A stretch of 64,000 bases of DNA from Lysobacteraceae bacterium (GTDB lineage Bacteria; Pseudomonadota; Gammaproteobacteria; Xanthomonadales; Xanthomonadaceae): the NCBI GenBank assembly GCA_003241895.1, contig QBLY01000002.1:124001-188000 (forward strand). Direction: 5' to 3'. A program made the translations under genes and the position numbers. The notes below the pieces were generated by a model. The model saw only the letters and a list, made by a program, of their open reading frames with translations. It did no database searches and was not told the origin of the DNA. This document shows positions 52,756 to 64,000 of the stretch, piece after piece; within the stretch, counting starts at the first letter, position 1, and each line of letters begins with the position of its first letter.

Positions 52756-53142
52756 TCAGTCGTCGTCGGGGTCGGTGTTGAGCACCTTGCGCTGCATGGC
52801 GTCCAGGTAGGCGTCGGCTTCTTCCATGGTGGGGAAGATTTCTTCGAGGGGGACGGCCTTCACCACGTCGAAGACTTTCTGGATTTGCGGCTGGGGGTTC
52901 ACCACCACCACTTTGCCGCCGTGCGCGGCCAGCGCCTTGCGCGCCTTGAAGATCGATCGCACGCCGGCCGAACTGATGTACTCCAGGCCGGCCAGGTCCA
53001 GCACCAGCGACTGGATGCCCGACGCCAGCATCGGCGCCAGCTGCGTGTCGAGTTCGGAATAAGTGTGGGTGTCCAGCCGGCCGGCCAGGGCCAGGCGCTG
53101 GTTGCCGTTGGCAAGCGGGGCGATTTCGATGGTGAGGCTCAT
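52756..53142 (-). CDS. STAS-domain anti-sigma-factor antagonist
   Basis: 128 aa. SpoIIAA/RsbV-type switch protein. Beta-alpha fold with LALAGRLDTHTYSEL and the phosphorylation loop LEYISSAGVRSIF, where Ser58 (before Ala-Gly) is the expected phosphosite. The acidic C-terminal tail ends NTDPDDD. Its ATG overlaps the stop of the phosphatase/kinase-domain gene upstream (ATGA), so the two form a self-contained module. When unphosphorylated it would bind the HATPase domain or another partner. The output is not in the window. Confidence 0.92.
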   Translation of the reverse strand: MSLTIEIAPLANGNQRLALAGRLDTHTYSELDTQLAPMLASGIQSLVLDLAGLEYISSAGVRSIFKARKALAAHGGKVVVVNPQPQIQKVFDVVKAVPLEEIFPTMEEADAYLDAMQRKVLNTDPDDD

Positions 53143-55589
53143 GCGTTGGGTTCCCGGTGGGTGATGTGCAGCACCACGCGCAGCACATTGTGATGGTGTT
53201 CTCGACTGTAAGCGACTTCTTCGGCCAGTTGGCGCACCAGGTGCACGCCCAGGCCACCGATGGGCCGCTCGCCGATGTCCGCGTCCAGGTCGGGCGCCGG
53301 CTGGCTGAGCGGGTCGAACGCCAGCCCGTCGTCGCGGAATTCCAGGCAAAGCCGGCTGCCATCCACCGCCACCAGCAGCTCCAGCGCCGGGTCGCGACCG
53401 CGCACCTTGCCGTGGCTCAGCACGTTGCAGGTCACTTCTTCCAGCACCAGGTGCACGTCGTGCATCAGCGTGGCGGGCAGCCCGTGGCCGGCCAGCCCCG
53501 CGTCCACCTCGTTTATCAGCTGCCCCACCGCATCGGGCGGCAGCGGTGCGCGCAGGTAGGCCTGCACGCTGAATCGCTCCTGCGCACGGGCGTCGCGGTT
53601 GAAGCGCAGCGCGAACACCGTGATGTCGTCGGACTGTGGCGCGTCGCCTGCGAAGCTGTTCACCGCGTCCACCACGCGCTTGCACTGCGCCTTCGCCCCC
53701 AGCGCGGGGTCGAGTGCATCGAGCAGCCGCTGGGTGCCGAACGGCTCCTGCCCGCGGTCGAAGGCCTCGGTAATGCCGTCGGTGTAGGTGAACAGGGTGT
53801 CGCCCGGCTGCATCCGTCCGCGCCACACCGGGTAGCTGTCGGCCACCGACACGCCCAGGGGTTCTTCCGAGGGCACCGGCAGGAACTCGCGCCGCCCGTC
53901 CGCACGCAGCAGCACCGGCGCCTCGTGGCCGGCACTGGCCAGCGAAAGCGCGCCGGTGCGCAGCTCAAGCACCCCGCACAGCACCGTGGCGAACATGCAG
54001 GTGTCGTTGTTCGCCACCAGGTGCTTGGCCGCCTCGTGCAGCGCCCGCCCAGGCGACCCGCCCAGCTGCGCCGCCACTTCCAGCACCGTCATGGTGCGCG
54101 CCATGAACAGCGCCGCCGGCACGCCCTTGTCCGACACGTCGCCGATCACGAACCACACCGCGTCGCCGTCGCGCTCGAACAGGTTGTAGAAATCTCCACC
54201 CACCGCCTTCGCCGGCTGCAGCATGCCGTGCACTTCCACCTTGGCGTCGCCCACGTCGAACTCGGTTCCCACGGGCAGCATGGCCAGCTGGATATCGCGC
54301 GCGATGTTGAACTCGCGCTCGATCTTCATCCGGGCCACGCCCATGTCGGCGATCTCCTCCATCTGCTGCTTGATGGACGAACGCGCGCTGTCGAACGCCC
54401 GCGCCATCACGCCCACCTCGTCCACCCGGTTCACGTGCCGCAGCGGGAAGTCGAACTCACCCAGCGCCAGGTGCTGCGCCGATTCGGTGAGGTCCTCGAT
54501 GGGCTGCGAGATCAGCCGCGACGCGCGCCGCACCAGCGCCATGCCAGCCAGCGCCATCACCAGTCCCGCCAGCACGCCCCATGCCGTGATCTGGCGCAAC
54601 TGCGACAGCACGTAGCGGTTGGACGCCGTAAGCGTGAACGCGAAGCCCGTGTCGGCCACCGGGTAGGCCAGCGTGAAGCGCTTCTCGCCCCGCGCCGCCG
54701 CGCGGCTGGCGCGCGTGGTGACGTGTTCGAACTCTATCGCCTGGCCCGCCTGCAGCGCCTGCAAAAGCGGCGCCAGGTCGCTGCGGCCGCCCTGCGTCAC
54801 CAGCGCGGGCAGGGTGCCCTGGTCGCGCATCACCGGATCGGGATGCAGCACGAAGCCCAGCTCGGGCGACAGCAGCACCGACTGCAGCGTGTTGTCCGCC
54901 GGCACCTCGCCCAGCAGCGCGCTGAGCCTGGACACCGGCACGTCCACCCTCACCATGCCGATGGCCATCCCCGGCAGCCCGTCCTGCGCCGGCCGCCGCA
55001 GCGGCAGGTTGTAGGTGATGTAGGTGGCCCCGCCCGTGGCGGCGTTGGCATAGGGTTCCGACCACCACGGTTTGTCGGCGGTGGTGGTGCGGAGGTACCA
55101 GGGCATCACCCGGTAGTCGTAGCCCAGGTCGGGCACCGACGATTCCGCCGTGCCGTCGCCCGAACGGCGCACATACCAGCTGTAGCCCGGGTCGTCGGGC
55201 GAAAGCCGCCCCGGCTCGATGATCAGCATTGCGCCCACGATGGCCGGATCCGAGACCAGGGTGGACATCAGCAGCACGCGCAGCCCCATCGGCTCGCGGC
55301 CGATGCCGGCGGCGTTGGCGGCCAGGTTCTGCGCGCTGACCTGCACCGAGCCCAGCGTGGCTTCCAGGCCGCGCGTGGTCTGTTGCGCCAGGCTGCGCAT
55401 GTCGCTGCGGGCGGTGTCCACCAGCAGCCCGCGCATGGCCACGTAGAACACCAGCGCCAGCGCCGCCATCAGCAGCACGCTGCTGATGCTCGACAGCAGC
55501 ACCAGCCGGGTGCGCAGGCTGTGCCGCCAGTCCACCCTGCGGGGCGCGCGACGACGAAGGACGGCGGCTTTCCTGGGCTGGCTGACCAT
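53139..55589 (-). CDS. Sensor SpoIIE-type phosphatase with HAMP and HATPase domains
   Basis: 816 aa. Two membrane helices (LVLLSSISSVLLMAALALVFYVAM and AWGVLAGLVMALAGMALV) enclose a periplasmic dCache-type sensor (PWYLRTTTADKPWWSEPY is typical). Then HAMP (about 365-420), a PP2C/SpoIIE phosphatase (IARDIQLAMLP, AVGGDFYN, VIGDVSDKGVPAALFMA, TYTDGITEAFD, SDDITV) and a C-terminal HATPase of the RsbW type (VHLVLEEVTCNVLSHG, FRDDGLAFDPL, GGLGVHLVRQLA). It could both phosphorylate and dephosphorylate the STAS protein encoded next to it. The signal sensed is unknown. Divergent from aceE. Confidence 0.92.
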   Translation of the reverse strand: MVSQPRKAAVLRRRAPRRVDWRHSLRTRLVLLSSISSVLLMAALALVFYVAMRGLLVDTARSDMRSLAQQTTRGLEATLGSVQVSAQNLAANAAGIGREPMGLRVLLMSTLVSDPAIVGAMLIIEPGRLSPDDPGYSWYVRRSGDGTAESSVPDLGYDYRVMPWYLRTTTADKPWWSEPYANAATGGATYITYNLPLRRPAQDGLPGMAIGMVRVDVPVSRLSALLGEVPADNTLQSVLLSPELGFVLHPDPVMRDQGTLPALVTQGGRSDLAPLLQALQAGQAIEFEHVTTRASRAAARGEKRFTLAYPVADTGFAFTLTASNRYVLSQLRQITAWGVLAGLVMALAGMALVRRASRLISQPIEDLTESAQHLALGEFDFPLRHVNRVDEVGVMARAFDSARSSIKQQMEEIADMGVARMKIEREFNIARDIQLAMLPVGTEFDVGDAKVEVHGMLQPAKAVGGDFYNLFERDGDAVWFVIGDVSDKGVPAALFMARTMTVLEVAAQLGGSPGRALHEAAKHLVANNDTCMFATVLCGVLELRTGALSLASAGHEAPVLLRADGRREFLPVPSEEPLGVSVADSYPVWRGRMQPGDTLFTYTDGITEAFDRGQEPFGTQRLLDALDPALGAKAQCKRVVDAVNSFAGDAPQSDDITVFALRFNRDARAQERFSVQAYLRAPLPPDAVGQLINEVDAGLAGHGLPATLMHDVHLVLEEVTCNVLSHGKVRGRDPALELLVAVDGSRLCLEFRDDGLAFDPLSQPAPDLDADIGERPIGGLGVHLVRQLAEEVAYSREHHHNVLRVVLHITHREPNA

Positions 55590-55744
55590 CTGTCCCCCGG
55601 GGACACGACCTGCCCCAGCATAGCCTCTGGCGGCCGCGATGCATTCCCCCGCGTATGGGGGCGGCGGGTCCCCGGCCTGCGCTAAACTCCGGGCAATACC
55701 AAAACAACAAGGCCGAGCCAGGCGCCGGCCACTAGGGAAGGGAC

Positions 55745-58429
<2,685 letters not shown>

Positions 58430-58495
58430 CGGGGCGACCGCGGAGTAAGCGTCAGAGTCTGCGCGCCTGCGCGCCCACGCGCGGGCGGCCAGTTT

Positions 58496-58831
58496 TCAGA
58501 GCATCGCCCCCAGCCCCTTTCGATCCAGCAGGTCTAGCAGCTTCAGTGACGGCCCGCTCGGCTGCTTGTCGCCCTGCTCCCACTTGCGCACGGTCGACAC
58601 GCTGGTATTCATCACGCTGGCCATCACCGCCTGGCTCAGCTGAAGGCGCCGGCGCAGGGCGACGATGCGCGTGCGGGTGTACTTGGGGATCGGCGGCAGG
58701 CACATGGCGTCGAACTCGGCCATTCGTCGCTTGTCGATGAAGCCCAGCCGGTACAGGTCCGTCGCGCCCTCGTGAACGGCATCGAGTACGGCGCTCCTAG
58801 TGCGGGGTTGACGGATGGTGGTCGATTTCAT
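58496..58831 (-). CDS. HigA-type XRE antitoxin
   Basis: 111 aa. C-terminal helix-turn-helix of the XRE family (LRRRLQLSQAVMASVMNTSVSTVRKWEQGDKQPSGPSLKLL), preceded by a helical N-terminal region (AVHEGATDLYRLGFIDKRRMAEFD). Such proteins bind their toxin and repress the shared promoter. The toxin gene lies upstream and overlaps it by 35 nt, the order seen in higBA pairs. ATG 58831 is the start that fits family length. Confidence 0.9.
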   Translation of the reverse strand: MKSTTIRQPRTRSAVLDAVHEGATDLYRLGFIDKRRMAEFDAMCLPPIPKYTRTRIVALRRRLQLSQAVMASVMNTSVSTVRKWEQGDKQPSGPSLKLLDLLDRKGLGAML

Positions 58832-59210
58832 GAAGTCTTCCTTCGTATCTCGCGGAGTCCAGCTGCTGCTCATTCAAGGCGAGCAATTCGGCGGCCCAGC
58901 TTTTCAGCGACGCCAATTCGGATTGGCGAAGGTTGGCCTTTTGGTTCTTCAGAAAGCCGATCAGGAAGAACCATCGGTCAACGCGTTGGGTTGCGACGAT
59001 TACCCGGGCGCCACCCCGCTTGCCACCTCCGGGGATCGTAATTCGCTTCTTCAACAAGCCATTGCCCAGGTCGGCATCGATCAAGCCGGCGCGCATTTCG
59101 GCGACGGCAATGGCGAGCGCCTGGTCAGCGATTCCCGCTTTGCGTTGCCATCGCCTGAAGGCTCGTGGAACGAAGATTCGAGGCAGGGGAAGTGTGCCAC
59201 CAGGTGGCAT
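58797..59210 (-). CDS. RelE/HigB-type toxin
   Basis: 137 aa. The RelE/ParE toxin fold: FVPRAFRRWQRKAGI, LIDADLGNGLLKKRITIPGGGKRGGARVIVATQRVDRWFFLIGFLKNQKANL, then a C-terminal helix. This is the HigB-like group with the conserved KKR(I)xxxGxGKxGGxR core; members are ribosome-dependent mRNA interferases. First gene of the pair, overlapping the antitoxin. The second TA pair at 62226-62836 encodes a toxin with a related core. Confidence 0.88.
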   Translation of the reverse strand: MPPGGTLPLPRIFVPRAFRRWQRKAGIADQALAIAVAEMRAGLIDADLGNGLLKKRITIPGGGKRGGARVIVATQRVDRWFFLIGFLKNQKANLRQSELASLKSWAAELLALNEQQLDSARYEGRLHEIDHHPSTPH

Positions 59211-59284
59211 AGATGGGAAGTCCGGGAGGGGTCTCCTCCACGGTGTCTTCCCGGCTGGAGCGATGTGAGGCGAAGGCGGCGTCT

Positions 59285-59294
59285 TTACGCGTAA
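59285..59294. promoter_or_regulatory. Possible operator between toxin and UvrA-like gene
   Basis: TTACGCGTAA, a perfect 10-bp palindrome 75 bp upstream of the toxin start. TA antitoxins usually bind palindromes of this size near their promoter. No second copy was seen close by, so the call is tentative. Confidence 0.35.
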
Positions 59295-59488
59295 GCCTAT
59301 GCCGTTGCACGTTTCTGAAGCTTGGCCGCGATCACTGATTCGCTACCCGGCCTTACCACTGGCTACAGATGCTCGAGCTCGCGGCCCGGCGCACCCGCCC
59401 CTATCCGGGTCGAAGCAGCCAGGGCCGTGACGTCCCCCGCGCCGCCACCGTTCAGCCGGCAGTGGCACCACCCCCGCACAATGCCCTC

Positions 59489-62032
59489 ATGGCCCGTGCC
59501 CGCAAATCCGTTCCGTCATCCGCCGCTCTTTCCAGCGAACCCGGTTTCGTGCACGTCCGCGGCGCCCGCCACAACAACCTCAAGGACATCGATCTCGACA
59601 TCCCCCGGGACGCCTTGGTGGTGTTCACCGGGGTCTCGGGCTCCGGCAAGTCCTCGCTGGCTTTCGGCACCCTGTACGCGGAAGCCCAGCGGCGCTACCT
59701 GGATTCGGTGGCCCCCTACGCCCGGCGCCTGATCGACCAGCAGGCCCCACCCGAAGTGGACGCCATCGACGGCCTGCCGCCGGCCGTGGCGCTGCAGCAG
59801 CAGCGGGGCACGGCCACCACGCGCTCGTCGGTGGGCAGCGTCACCACGGTGTCGAACTCGCTGCGCATGCTGTATTCGCGCGCCGGCGACTATCCGCGCG
59901 GGCAGGGCATCATCCACGCCGACGGGTTTTCGCCGAACACGCCTGCCGGCGCCTGCCCGACCTGCCACGGCTTGGGCCGGGTGCTGGAGGTCAGCGAGGC
60001 CTCGCTGGTGCCCGACCCGTCGCTGACCATCCGCGAGCGCGCCATCGCCGCGTGGCCGCCGGCCTGGCACGGCCAGAACCTGCGCGACATCCTGGTCACG
60101 CTGGGCTACGACGTGGACGTGCCCTGGAAGAAGCTGCCCAGGAAGCAGCGCGACTGGATCCTGTTCACCGACGAACAGCCGGTGGTGCCGGTGTATCCCG
60201 GTTTCACGCCTGCCGAGACGCGCACCGCGCTGCGGCGCAAGACCGAGCCTGCCTACATGGGCACCTACACCGGCGCCCGCCGCTACGTGCTGCACACCTA
60301 CGCCACCACCGGCAGCGCGATGATGAAGAAGCGCGTGTCGCGTTACCTGCTGGGCGGTGCCTGCCCGGACTGCGGGGGCAAACGGCTGCGGCGCGAGGCG
60401 CTGTCGGTGACCTTCGCGGGCCTGGACATCGCCGCGCTGTCGGCGCTGCCCCTGCACGACGTGGCCGACCGCCTGCGCGGCGCGCTCGACGACGCGGCGG
60501 CCCGCAAGCGTCGCAAGGCCCATCCCGAGCAGGCGCTGGCCGCCGAACGCCTGGCCGGCGACGCGCTGGACCGCATCGCCGCCGTCGCCGGCCTCGGGCT
60601 GGGCTATCTGTCGCTGGACCGCAGCACGCCCACGCTGTCGCCGGGCGAACTGCAGCGGCTGCGGCTGGCCACGCAGCTGCGGTCGAAACTCTTCGGCGTG
60701 GTGTACGTGCTGGACGAACCCTCGGCCGGCCTGCACCCGGCCGACACCGAGGCGTTGCTGGACGCGCTGGTACAGCTGCGCGTGGCCGGCAACTCGGTGT
60801 TCGTGGTCGAACACGAGATGGACGTCATCCGCCGGGCCGACTGGATCGTGGACGTGGGCCCGGACGCGGGCGAGCACGGTGGCCGCATCGTCTACAGCGG
60901 GCCGCTGGCAGGCCTCCACGACGTGGCCGCTTCGCGAACGCGCGCTTTCCTCGAGGCGCCGTGCGCCGCTCCGCGTGCGCCGCGCAAGCCCACCGGCTGG
61001 CTGAAGCTCGCCAACGTGCACCGCAACAACCTGCACGGCGTGGACGTCGATTTCCCGCTGGGCGTGATGGTGGCGGTGACCGGCGTCTCGGGTTCGGGCA
61101 AGTCCACGCTGGTGACCCAGGTGCTGGTGGACCTGCTGGCCGCGCACCTGGGCCACGAACCGCCGGCGCCGGAAGAGCCCGACGAACTGCTGTACGACGA
61201 CGCGTCGGGCAGCGTCACGGCCGGCCATGTGGTGTCCGGCCTCGACGCGGTCACGCGCCTGGTGCAGGTGGACCAGAAGCCGATCGGTCGCACGCCGCGC
61301 TCCAACCTCGCCACCTACACCGGGCTGTTCGACCCGGTGCGCAAGCTGTTCGCGGCGACGCCGCTGGCGAAGTCGCGCCGCTACGACGCCGGCCGGTTTT
61401 CATTCAACGTCGTAAAGGGACGCTGCGCCACGTGTGCCGGCGAAGGCGTGGTGTCGGTCGAACTCCTGTTCATGCCCAGCGCCTACGCACCGTGCCCGGA
61501 CTGCGGCGGCGCCCGCTACAACGACGCCACGCTGGCGGTGCGCTGGCAGGGCCGCAACATCGCCGAGGTGCTGCGGATGACGGTGGATGAAGCCGCGGAC
61601 TTCTTCGCCGATGAGCCGGCGGTGCGCCATCCGCTCGATGTGCTGCGCGAAGTCGGCCTGGGCTATCTGCGCCTCGGCCAGCCCGCCACCGAAATCTCCG
61701 GTGGCGAAGCGCAGCGCATCAAGCTGGCCACCGAACTGCAGCGCGTGCAGCGCAGCGGCACCGTCTACGTGCTCGACGAGCCCACCACCGGCCTGCACCC
61801 CGCCGATGTCGAACGCCTGCTGGCCCAGCTGCAGCGGCTGGTGGATGCCGGCAACACGGTGATCCTGGTGGAACACGACCTGTCGCTGGTCGCCGCCAGC
61901 GACTGGGTGATCGACCTGGGGCCGGGGGCGGGCGCCGCGGGCGGTCGGCTTGTCGCTTGCGGCACGCCCAAGCAGGTGGCGGCGGCAAAGGGCAGCGTCA
62001 CGGCGCCTTATCTGCAGCGTGTGCTGGCGTAG
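59489..62032 (+). CDS. UvrA-like excinuclease ABC ATPase (short, class II)
   Basis: 847 aa, shorter than UvrA (about 940). Two ABC ATPase halves: GVSGSGKSS and [10 protein letters not shown]-loops, signatures [15 protein letters not shown] and [15 protein letters not shown], Walker [12 protein letters not shown] and [11 protein letters not shown]. Four CxxC pairs (CPTC/CPDC, CATC/CPDC) form the zinc modules. The region between the first P-loop and first zinc module is short, as expected for class II UvrA proteins that lack the UvrB-binding domain. These are linked to drug or DNA-damage tolerance and are not the main repair enzyme. ATG 59489 gives the family start. TA pairs stand on both sides. 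Confidence 0.92.
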   Translation: MARARKSVPSSAALSSEPGFVHVRGARHNNLKDIDLDIPRDALVVFTGVSGSGKSSLAFGTLYAEAQRRYLDSVAPYARRLIDQQAPPEVDAIDGLPPAVALQQQRGTATTRSSVGSVTTVSNSLRMLYSRAGDYPRGQGIIHADGFSPNTPAGACPTCHGLGRVLEVSEASLVPDPSLTIRERAIAAWPPAWHGQNLRDILVTLGYDVDVPWKKLPRKQRDWILFTDEQPVVPVYPGFTPAETRTALRRKTEPAYMGTYTGARRYVLHTYATTGSAMMKKRVSRYLLGGACPDCGGKRLRREALSVTFAGLDIAALSALPLHDVADRLRGALDDAAARKRRKAHPEQALAAERLAGDALDRIAAVAGLGLGYLSLDRSTPTLSPGELQRLRLATQLRSKLFGVVYVLDEPSAGLHPADTEALLDALVQLRVAGNSVFVVEHEMDVIRRADWIVDVGPDAGEHGGRIVYSGPLAGLHDVAASRTRAFLEAPCAAPRAPRKPTGWLKLANVHRNNLHGVDVDFPLGVMVAVTGVSGSGKSTLVTQVLVDLLAAHLGHEPPAPEEPDELLYDDASGSVTAGHVVSGLDAVTRLVQVDQKPIGRTPRSNLATYTGLFDPVRKLFAATPLAKSRRYDAGRFSFNVVKGRCATCAGEGVVSVELLFMPSAYAPCPDCGGARYNDATLAVRWQGRNIAEVLRMTVDEAADFFADEPAVRHPLDVLREVGLGYLRLGQPATEISGGEAQRIKLATELQRVQRSGTVYVLDEPTTGLHPADVERLLAQLQRLVDAGNTVILVEHDLSLVAASDWVIDLGPGAGAAGGRLVACGTPKQVAAAKGSVTAPYLQRVLA

Positions 62033-62139
62033 GAAGCTGGCGTTCATCCACAGCACCGCGGCGTGGCGACGGCAGGAATTTCTTGGCCTTGGGTGGGCGG
62101 ATATCCGATACGCGGTCGTTGGATTCTGATTGACGATCT

Positions 62140-62158
62140 TCCTTCGCCGAGCGAAGGA
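62140..62158. other. Small inverted repeat upstream of the second TA pair
   Basis: TCCTTCG and CGAAGGA form a perfect 7-bp inverted repeat around CCGAG, 67 bp before the toxin GTG. It could be an antitoxin operator or a weak hairpin. The rest of the 193-bp gap holds only a weak promoter-like pair (TTGCAG at 62189, CATAGT at 62212). Confidence 0.35.
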
Positions 62159-62225
62159 CCCACGCCATGGCTTGCCCGCGCGCTGCAGTTGCAGGCTGTA
62201 CGCCAATGGCGCATAGTCGCTTTCC

Positions 62226-62534
62226 GTGCTGACGGTCATCGAGTCCGCGCTGTTCACCCGGCTTTGGCCGGATTACTGGACGCCCGAGGAGTACGGCGAT
62301 TTCCTGCATCACCTTGCCGCGCGCCCCGAAGCGGGCGATGTCGTCCCGGGCTCCGGAGGCTGCCGCAAGATTCGCTGGTTCAGGGCCGGTATGGGCAAGC
62401 GTGGCGGCGTCAGGGTGATCTACAGCCTGGGCCTGTTGCCCGGAACCTTGGTGCTGTTGACGATCTATTCCAAGTCGGCACGCGAATCCCTGTCGGCCGA
62501 CGTGCTGCGGAAATTGTTGGAGGCGATGCAATGA
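62226..62534 (+). CDS. RelE/HigB-type toxin (second pair)
   Basis: 102 aa. HigB-like core: SGGCRKIRWFRAGMGKRGGVRVIYSLGLLPGTLVLLTIYSKSARESL, with the basic residues and the LTIYSK strand typical of this mRNA interferase group. Starts at GTG 62226. Its stop overlaps the antitoxin ATG (ATGA). The toxin comes first in the operon, as in the first pair. Confidence 0.9.
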   Translation: MLTVIESALFTRLWPDYWTPEEYGDFLHHLAARPEAGDVVPGSGGCRKIRWFRAGMGKRGGVRVIYSLGLLPGTLVLLTIYSKSARESLSADVLRKLLEAMQ

Positions 62535-62836
62535 AGACCACAAAAAATGCCCTCGCGGTTCGCGATTCTGGCCGCGACATCGGTGCCGAACTTCTGCAGG
62601 CGGTTCGGGAAGTGAAGTCCGGCATCGTCGGCGGCCGCCGCCAAGTGCCGGTCAATGAAGTGGTGAAAGCGCGCCTGGGCACCGGACTTTCGCAAGCCGA
62701 GTTCGCGGCAGCGCTGCAGATTTCTGCGCGCACGCTGCAGCAGTGGGAGCAGGGACGGCGGCTTCCTTCGGGAGCTGCCGAAACCCTGTTGCGCATCGTA
62801 AGCCGCCATCCTGAAGTGTTGCGGGGAATACGGTAG
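62531..62836 (+). CDS. XRE-family antitoxin (second pair)
   Basis: 101 aa. Helix-turn-helix SQAEFAAALQISARTLQQWEQGRRLPSGAAETLLRI, preceded by REVKSGIVGGRRQVPVNEVVKARL, the arrangement of HigA/YgiT-type antitoxins that face a HigB-like toxin. It should bind the toxin and autoregulate. ATG 62531 overlaps the toxin stop, ensuring coupled translation. Confidence 0.92.
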   Translation: MKTTKNALAVRDSGRDIGAELLQAVREVKSGIVGGRRQVPVNEVVKARLGTGLSQAEFAAALQISARTLQQWEQGRRLPSGAAETLLRIVSRHPEVLRGIR

Positions 62837-62894
62837 TCGTAAAGGAAAGCTGCCCGCGCACGCTTTGAGACGGTGAACCGGCGATTGCCAGCCG

Positions 62895-64000
62895 TCAGAG
62901 ATGCTTGCCGAAGAACTTGGCCAGCTCCAGGGTCGACCGGACCCGATTGACCTGCTTGCGCCAGCCATGTCCTTCGTCGGGGAACAACACGTACTCAACA
63001 TCAATGCCACGCTCCTTCAGCGTCGACACCACTTGCTCGGCCTCCACCACCGGCACATTGGTGTCATTCGCGCCATGCATCACCAGCAGCGGCGTCACCA
63101 CGCGGTCCAGCTTGTGGATGGGTGACAGGTCCCGCAGCAGCTGCAGCTGCGTCTTGGGATCCCCGTACTCGCCGGTCGAAATCGCGCCCATCCACGGCGT
63201 GCTCTGGGCGAAGAAGGTTTCGAAGTTCACCATGCCGAACAGGTTGGCGCCGGCGGCGAAGGTGTCGGGGTAATCGGTCACGGCCACCATCACCGCGTAG
63301 CCGCCGTAGCTGCCGCCCATCACGCCCAGGCGGCCCTTGGCGCCGATGCCGGCGTTTACCAGGAAGTCGGCGGTGGCCTTGATGTCCTTGTTCGCATCAA
63401 AGCGGCCTTCGTGGTTGTCCAGGCTCATGAAGGCCTTGCCGAAGCCGGAGCTGCCGCGGATGTTGGGCGCGAACACGGCGATGCCGCTGGCCAGCAGGGC
63501 CTGGTAGTCGGAGCGGAAGTTGGGGCGGTCTTGCCCTTCGGGGCCGCCGTGGAAGCTCAGCACCACGGGGCCGGGCGCCTTGAAGCCCTTGGGCAGGTAC
63601 AGCCAGCCCGACAGCTCCAGGCCGTCGTGCGCCTTGAAGGTGCGCAGCTCGGGCTTCACCAGCGTGGCCAGGTCCACGCCTGGGGTGGGGCTGAAGGTGA
63701 GACGGGTGTATTGCTCGGTCGCCAGGTCCAGCTGCCACAGGTCGGTGGGGGCGGACGAGCCGCTCAGGGCCAGCACCACGCGGCGGCCGTCGGGCGAGTA
63801 GTCGGCGCCGGTCACGATTTCGGCGGGGGCGGCGGGCAGGGGCTGGCGCTGGCCGGTGGCCAGGTCGATCAGTTCAAGCTCGTTCCTGCCGGCCACGTTC
63901 CAGGACAGCAGGGCCTGCGTCTTGGCGTCGTTGAGGATGAAGTCGTCCAGCTCGGCGTCGTCGCGCTCGGCCAGTTCGGTGCGCTTGAAGCTGCGCCCGT
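62895..64000 (-). CDS. S9-family serine peptidase, 5' part outside the window
   Basis: Partial; the frame stays open to the right edge, so the start lies beyond base 64000. The visible 368 codons cover the end of a beta-propeller region (YSPDGRRVVLALSG) and the full alpha/beta-hydrolase domain. Catalytic residues: Ser in GGSYGGY, Asp in HGANDTNVP, His in PDEGHGW; oxyanion strand SFHGGPEGQ. This is the prolyl-oligopeptidase/acylaminoacyl-peptidase group, which cleaves short peptides. Whether it has a signal peptide cannot be seen. It ends 58 bp from the antitoxin gene, convergent. Confidence 0.93.
   Translation of the reverse strand, partial: GRSFKRTELAERDDAELDDFILNDAKTQALLSWNVAGRNELELIDLATGQRQPLPAAPAEIVTGADYSPDGRRVVLALSGSSAPTDLWQLDLATEQYTRLTFSPTPGVDLATLVKPELRTFKAHDGLELSGWLYLPKGFKAPGPVVLSFHGGPEGQDRPNFRSDYQALLASGIAVFAPNIRGSSGFGKAFMSLDNHEGRFDANKDIKATADFLVNAGIGAKGRLGVMGGSYGGYAVMVAVTDYPDTFAAGANLFGMVNFETFFAQSTPWMGAISTGEYGDPKTQLQLLRDLSPIHKLDRVVTPLLVMHGANDTNVPVVEAEQVVSTLKERGIDVEYVLFPDEGHGWRKQVNRVRSTLELAKFFGKHL

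Overview
The window is a gene-dense, roughly 68-70% GC segment of a bacterial chromosome. It looks like a member of the Lysobacteraceae/Xanthomonadaceae (Lysobacter, Luteimonas, Arenimonas or a close relative). Reasons: two large TonB-dependent receptors, a plant-type glutamate-cysteine ligase, fused MaeB, homodimeric AceE, a cytochrome c4-DsbA-yihA neighbourhood, and GGGTCAG hairpins between genes. The genus cannot be fixed from this sequence alone. I find 51 protein genes, no rRNA, tRNA, CRISPR array, IS element or phage. No stretch above 300 bp lacks a gene.

Layout. 0-6.4 kb: TonB receptor with a strong terminator, EEP-family phosphohydrolase, DsbA-like lipoprotein, dihaem cytochrome c4, GTPase YihA. 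6.4-15.9 kb: a cyanophycin cluster (isoaspartyl dipeptidase, cyanophycinase, CphA and a second Mur-ligase protein without an ATP-grasp), bracketed by a lone peptide-ABC permease and a lone peptide-binding protein. 15.9-18.9 kb: gshA, a UPF0149/SEC-C protein and a DUF6671 protein in a tight operon. 18.9-25.2 kb: siderophore receptor with a Fur-like site, PEP carboxylase, a membrane TPR protein, a small unknown. 25.2-31.0 kb: a zinc-starvation locus with two Zur-type operators sharing an identical 16-bp core. They control a MerC-like protein, a ZrgA-ABC-DUF3299 operon, a CobW/ZigA GTPase, and an 82-aa unknown plus DUF1826.

31.0-40.5 kb: a 1080-aa TolB-propeller/amidohydrolase, a diguanylate cyclase, a Ser/Thr kinase fused to a TonB C-terminal domain, and two tandem amidohydrolases, one without the metal-binding HxH. 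40.7-47.7 kb: AMP nucleosidase, small lipoprotein, a glutaredoxin/degenerate A-type/rhodanese fusion, SGNH hydrolase, aminotransferase, DUF4345 protein, RsgA and a DUF1704 putative metallopeptidase. 47.7-50.2 kb: a PhnC-PhnE fusion and PhnD-like binding protein behind a Fur-like palindrome. 50.4-58.4 kb: maeB, a partner-switching pair (STAS plus HAMP/SpoIIE phosphatase/HATPase) and aceE. 58.5-62.8 kb: a short UvrA-like ABC protein flanked by two toxin-antitoxin pairs. The window ends inside an S9 peptidase gene.

How the genes work together. CphA makes the nitrogen polymer cyanophycin, CphB cuts it to beta-Asp-Arg, and the dipeptidase releases aspartate and arginine. Ppc, MaeB and AceE are the anaplerotic and pyruvate enzymes around oxaloacetate, malate and acetyl-CoA. 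The Zur locus combines envelope zinc binding, an FtsX-type ABC pair and a cytosolic zinc chaperone. Two Fur-like sites suggest a parallel iron response for the siderophore receptor and, less certainly, the Phn-like transporter. The least explained items are the ZrgA/FtsX-ABC zinc system, the kinase-TonB fusion, the second CphA-like protein and the Fur-linked PhnC-PhnE fusion.
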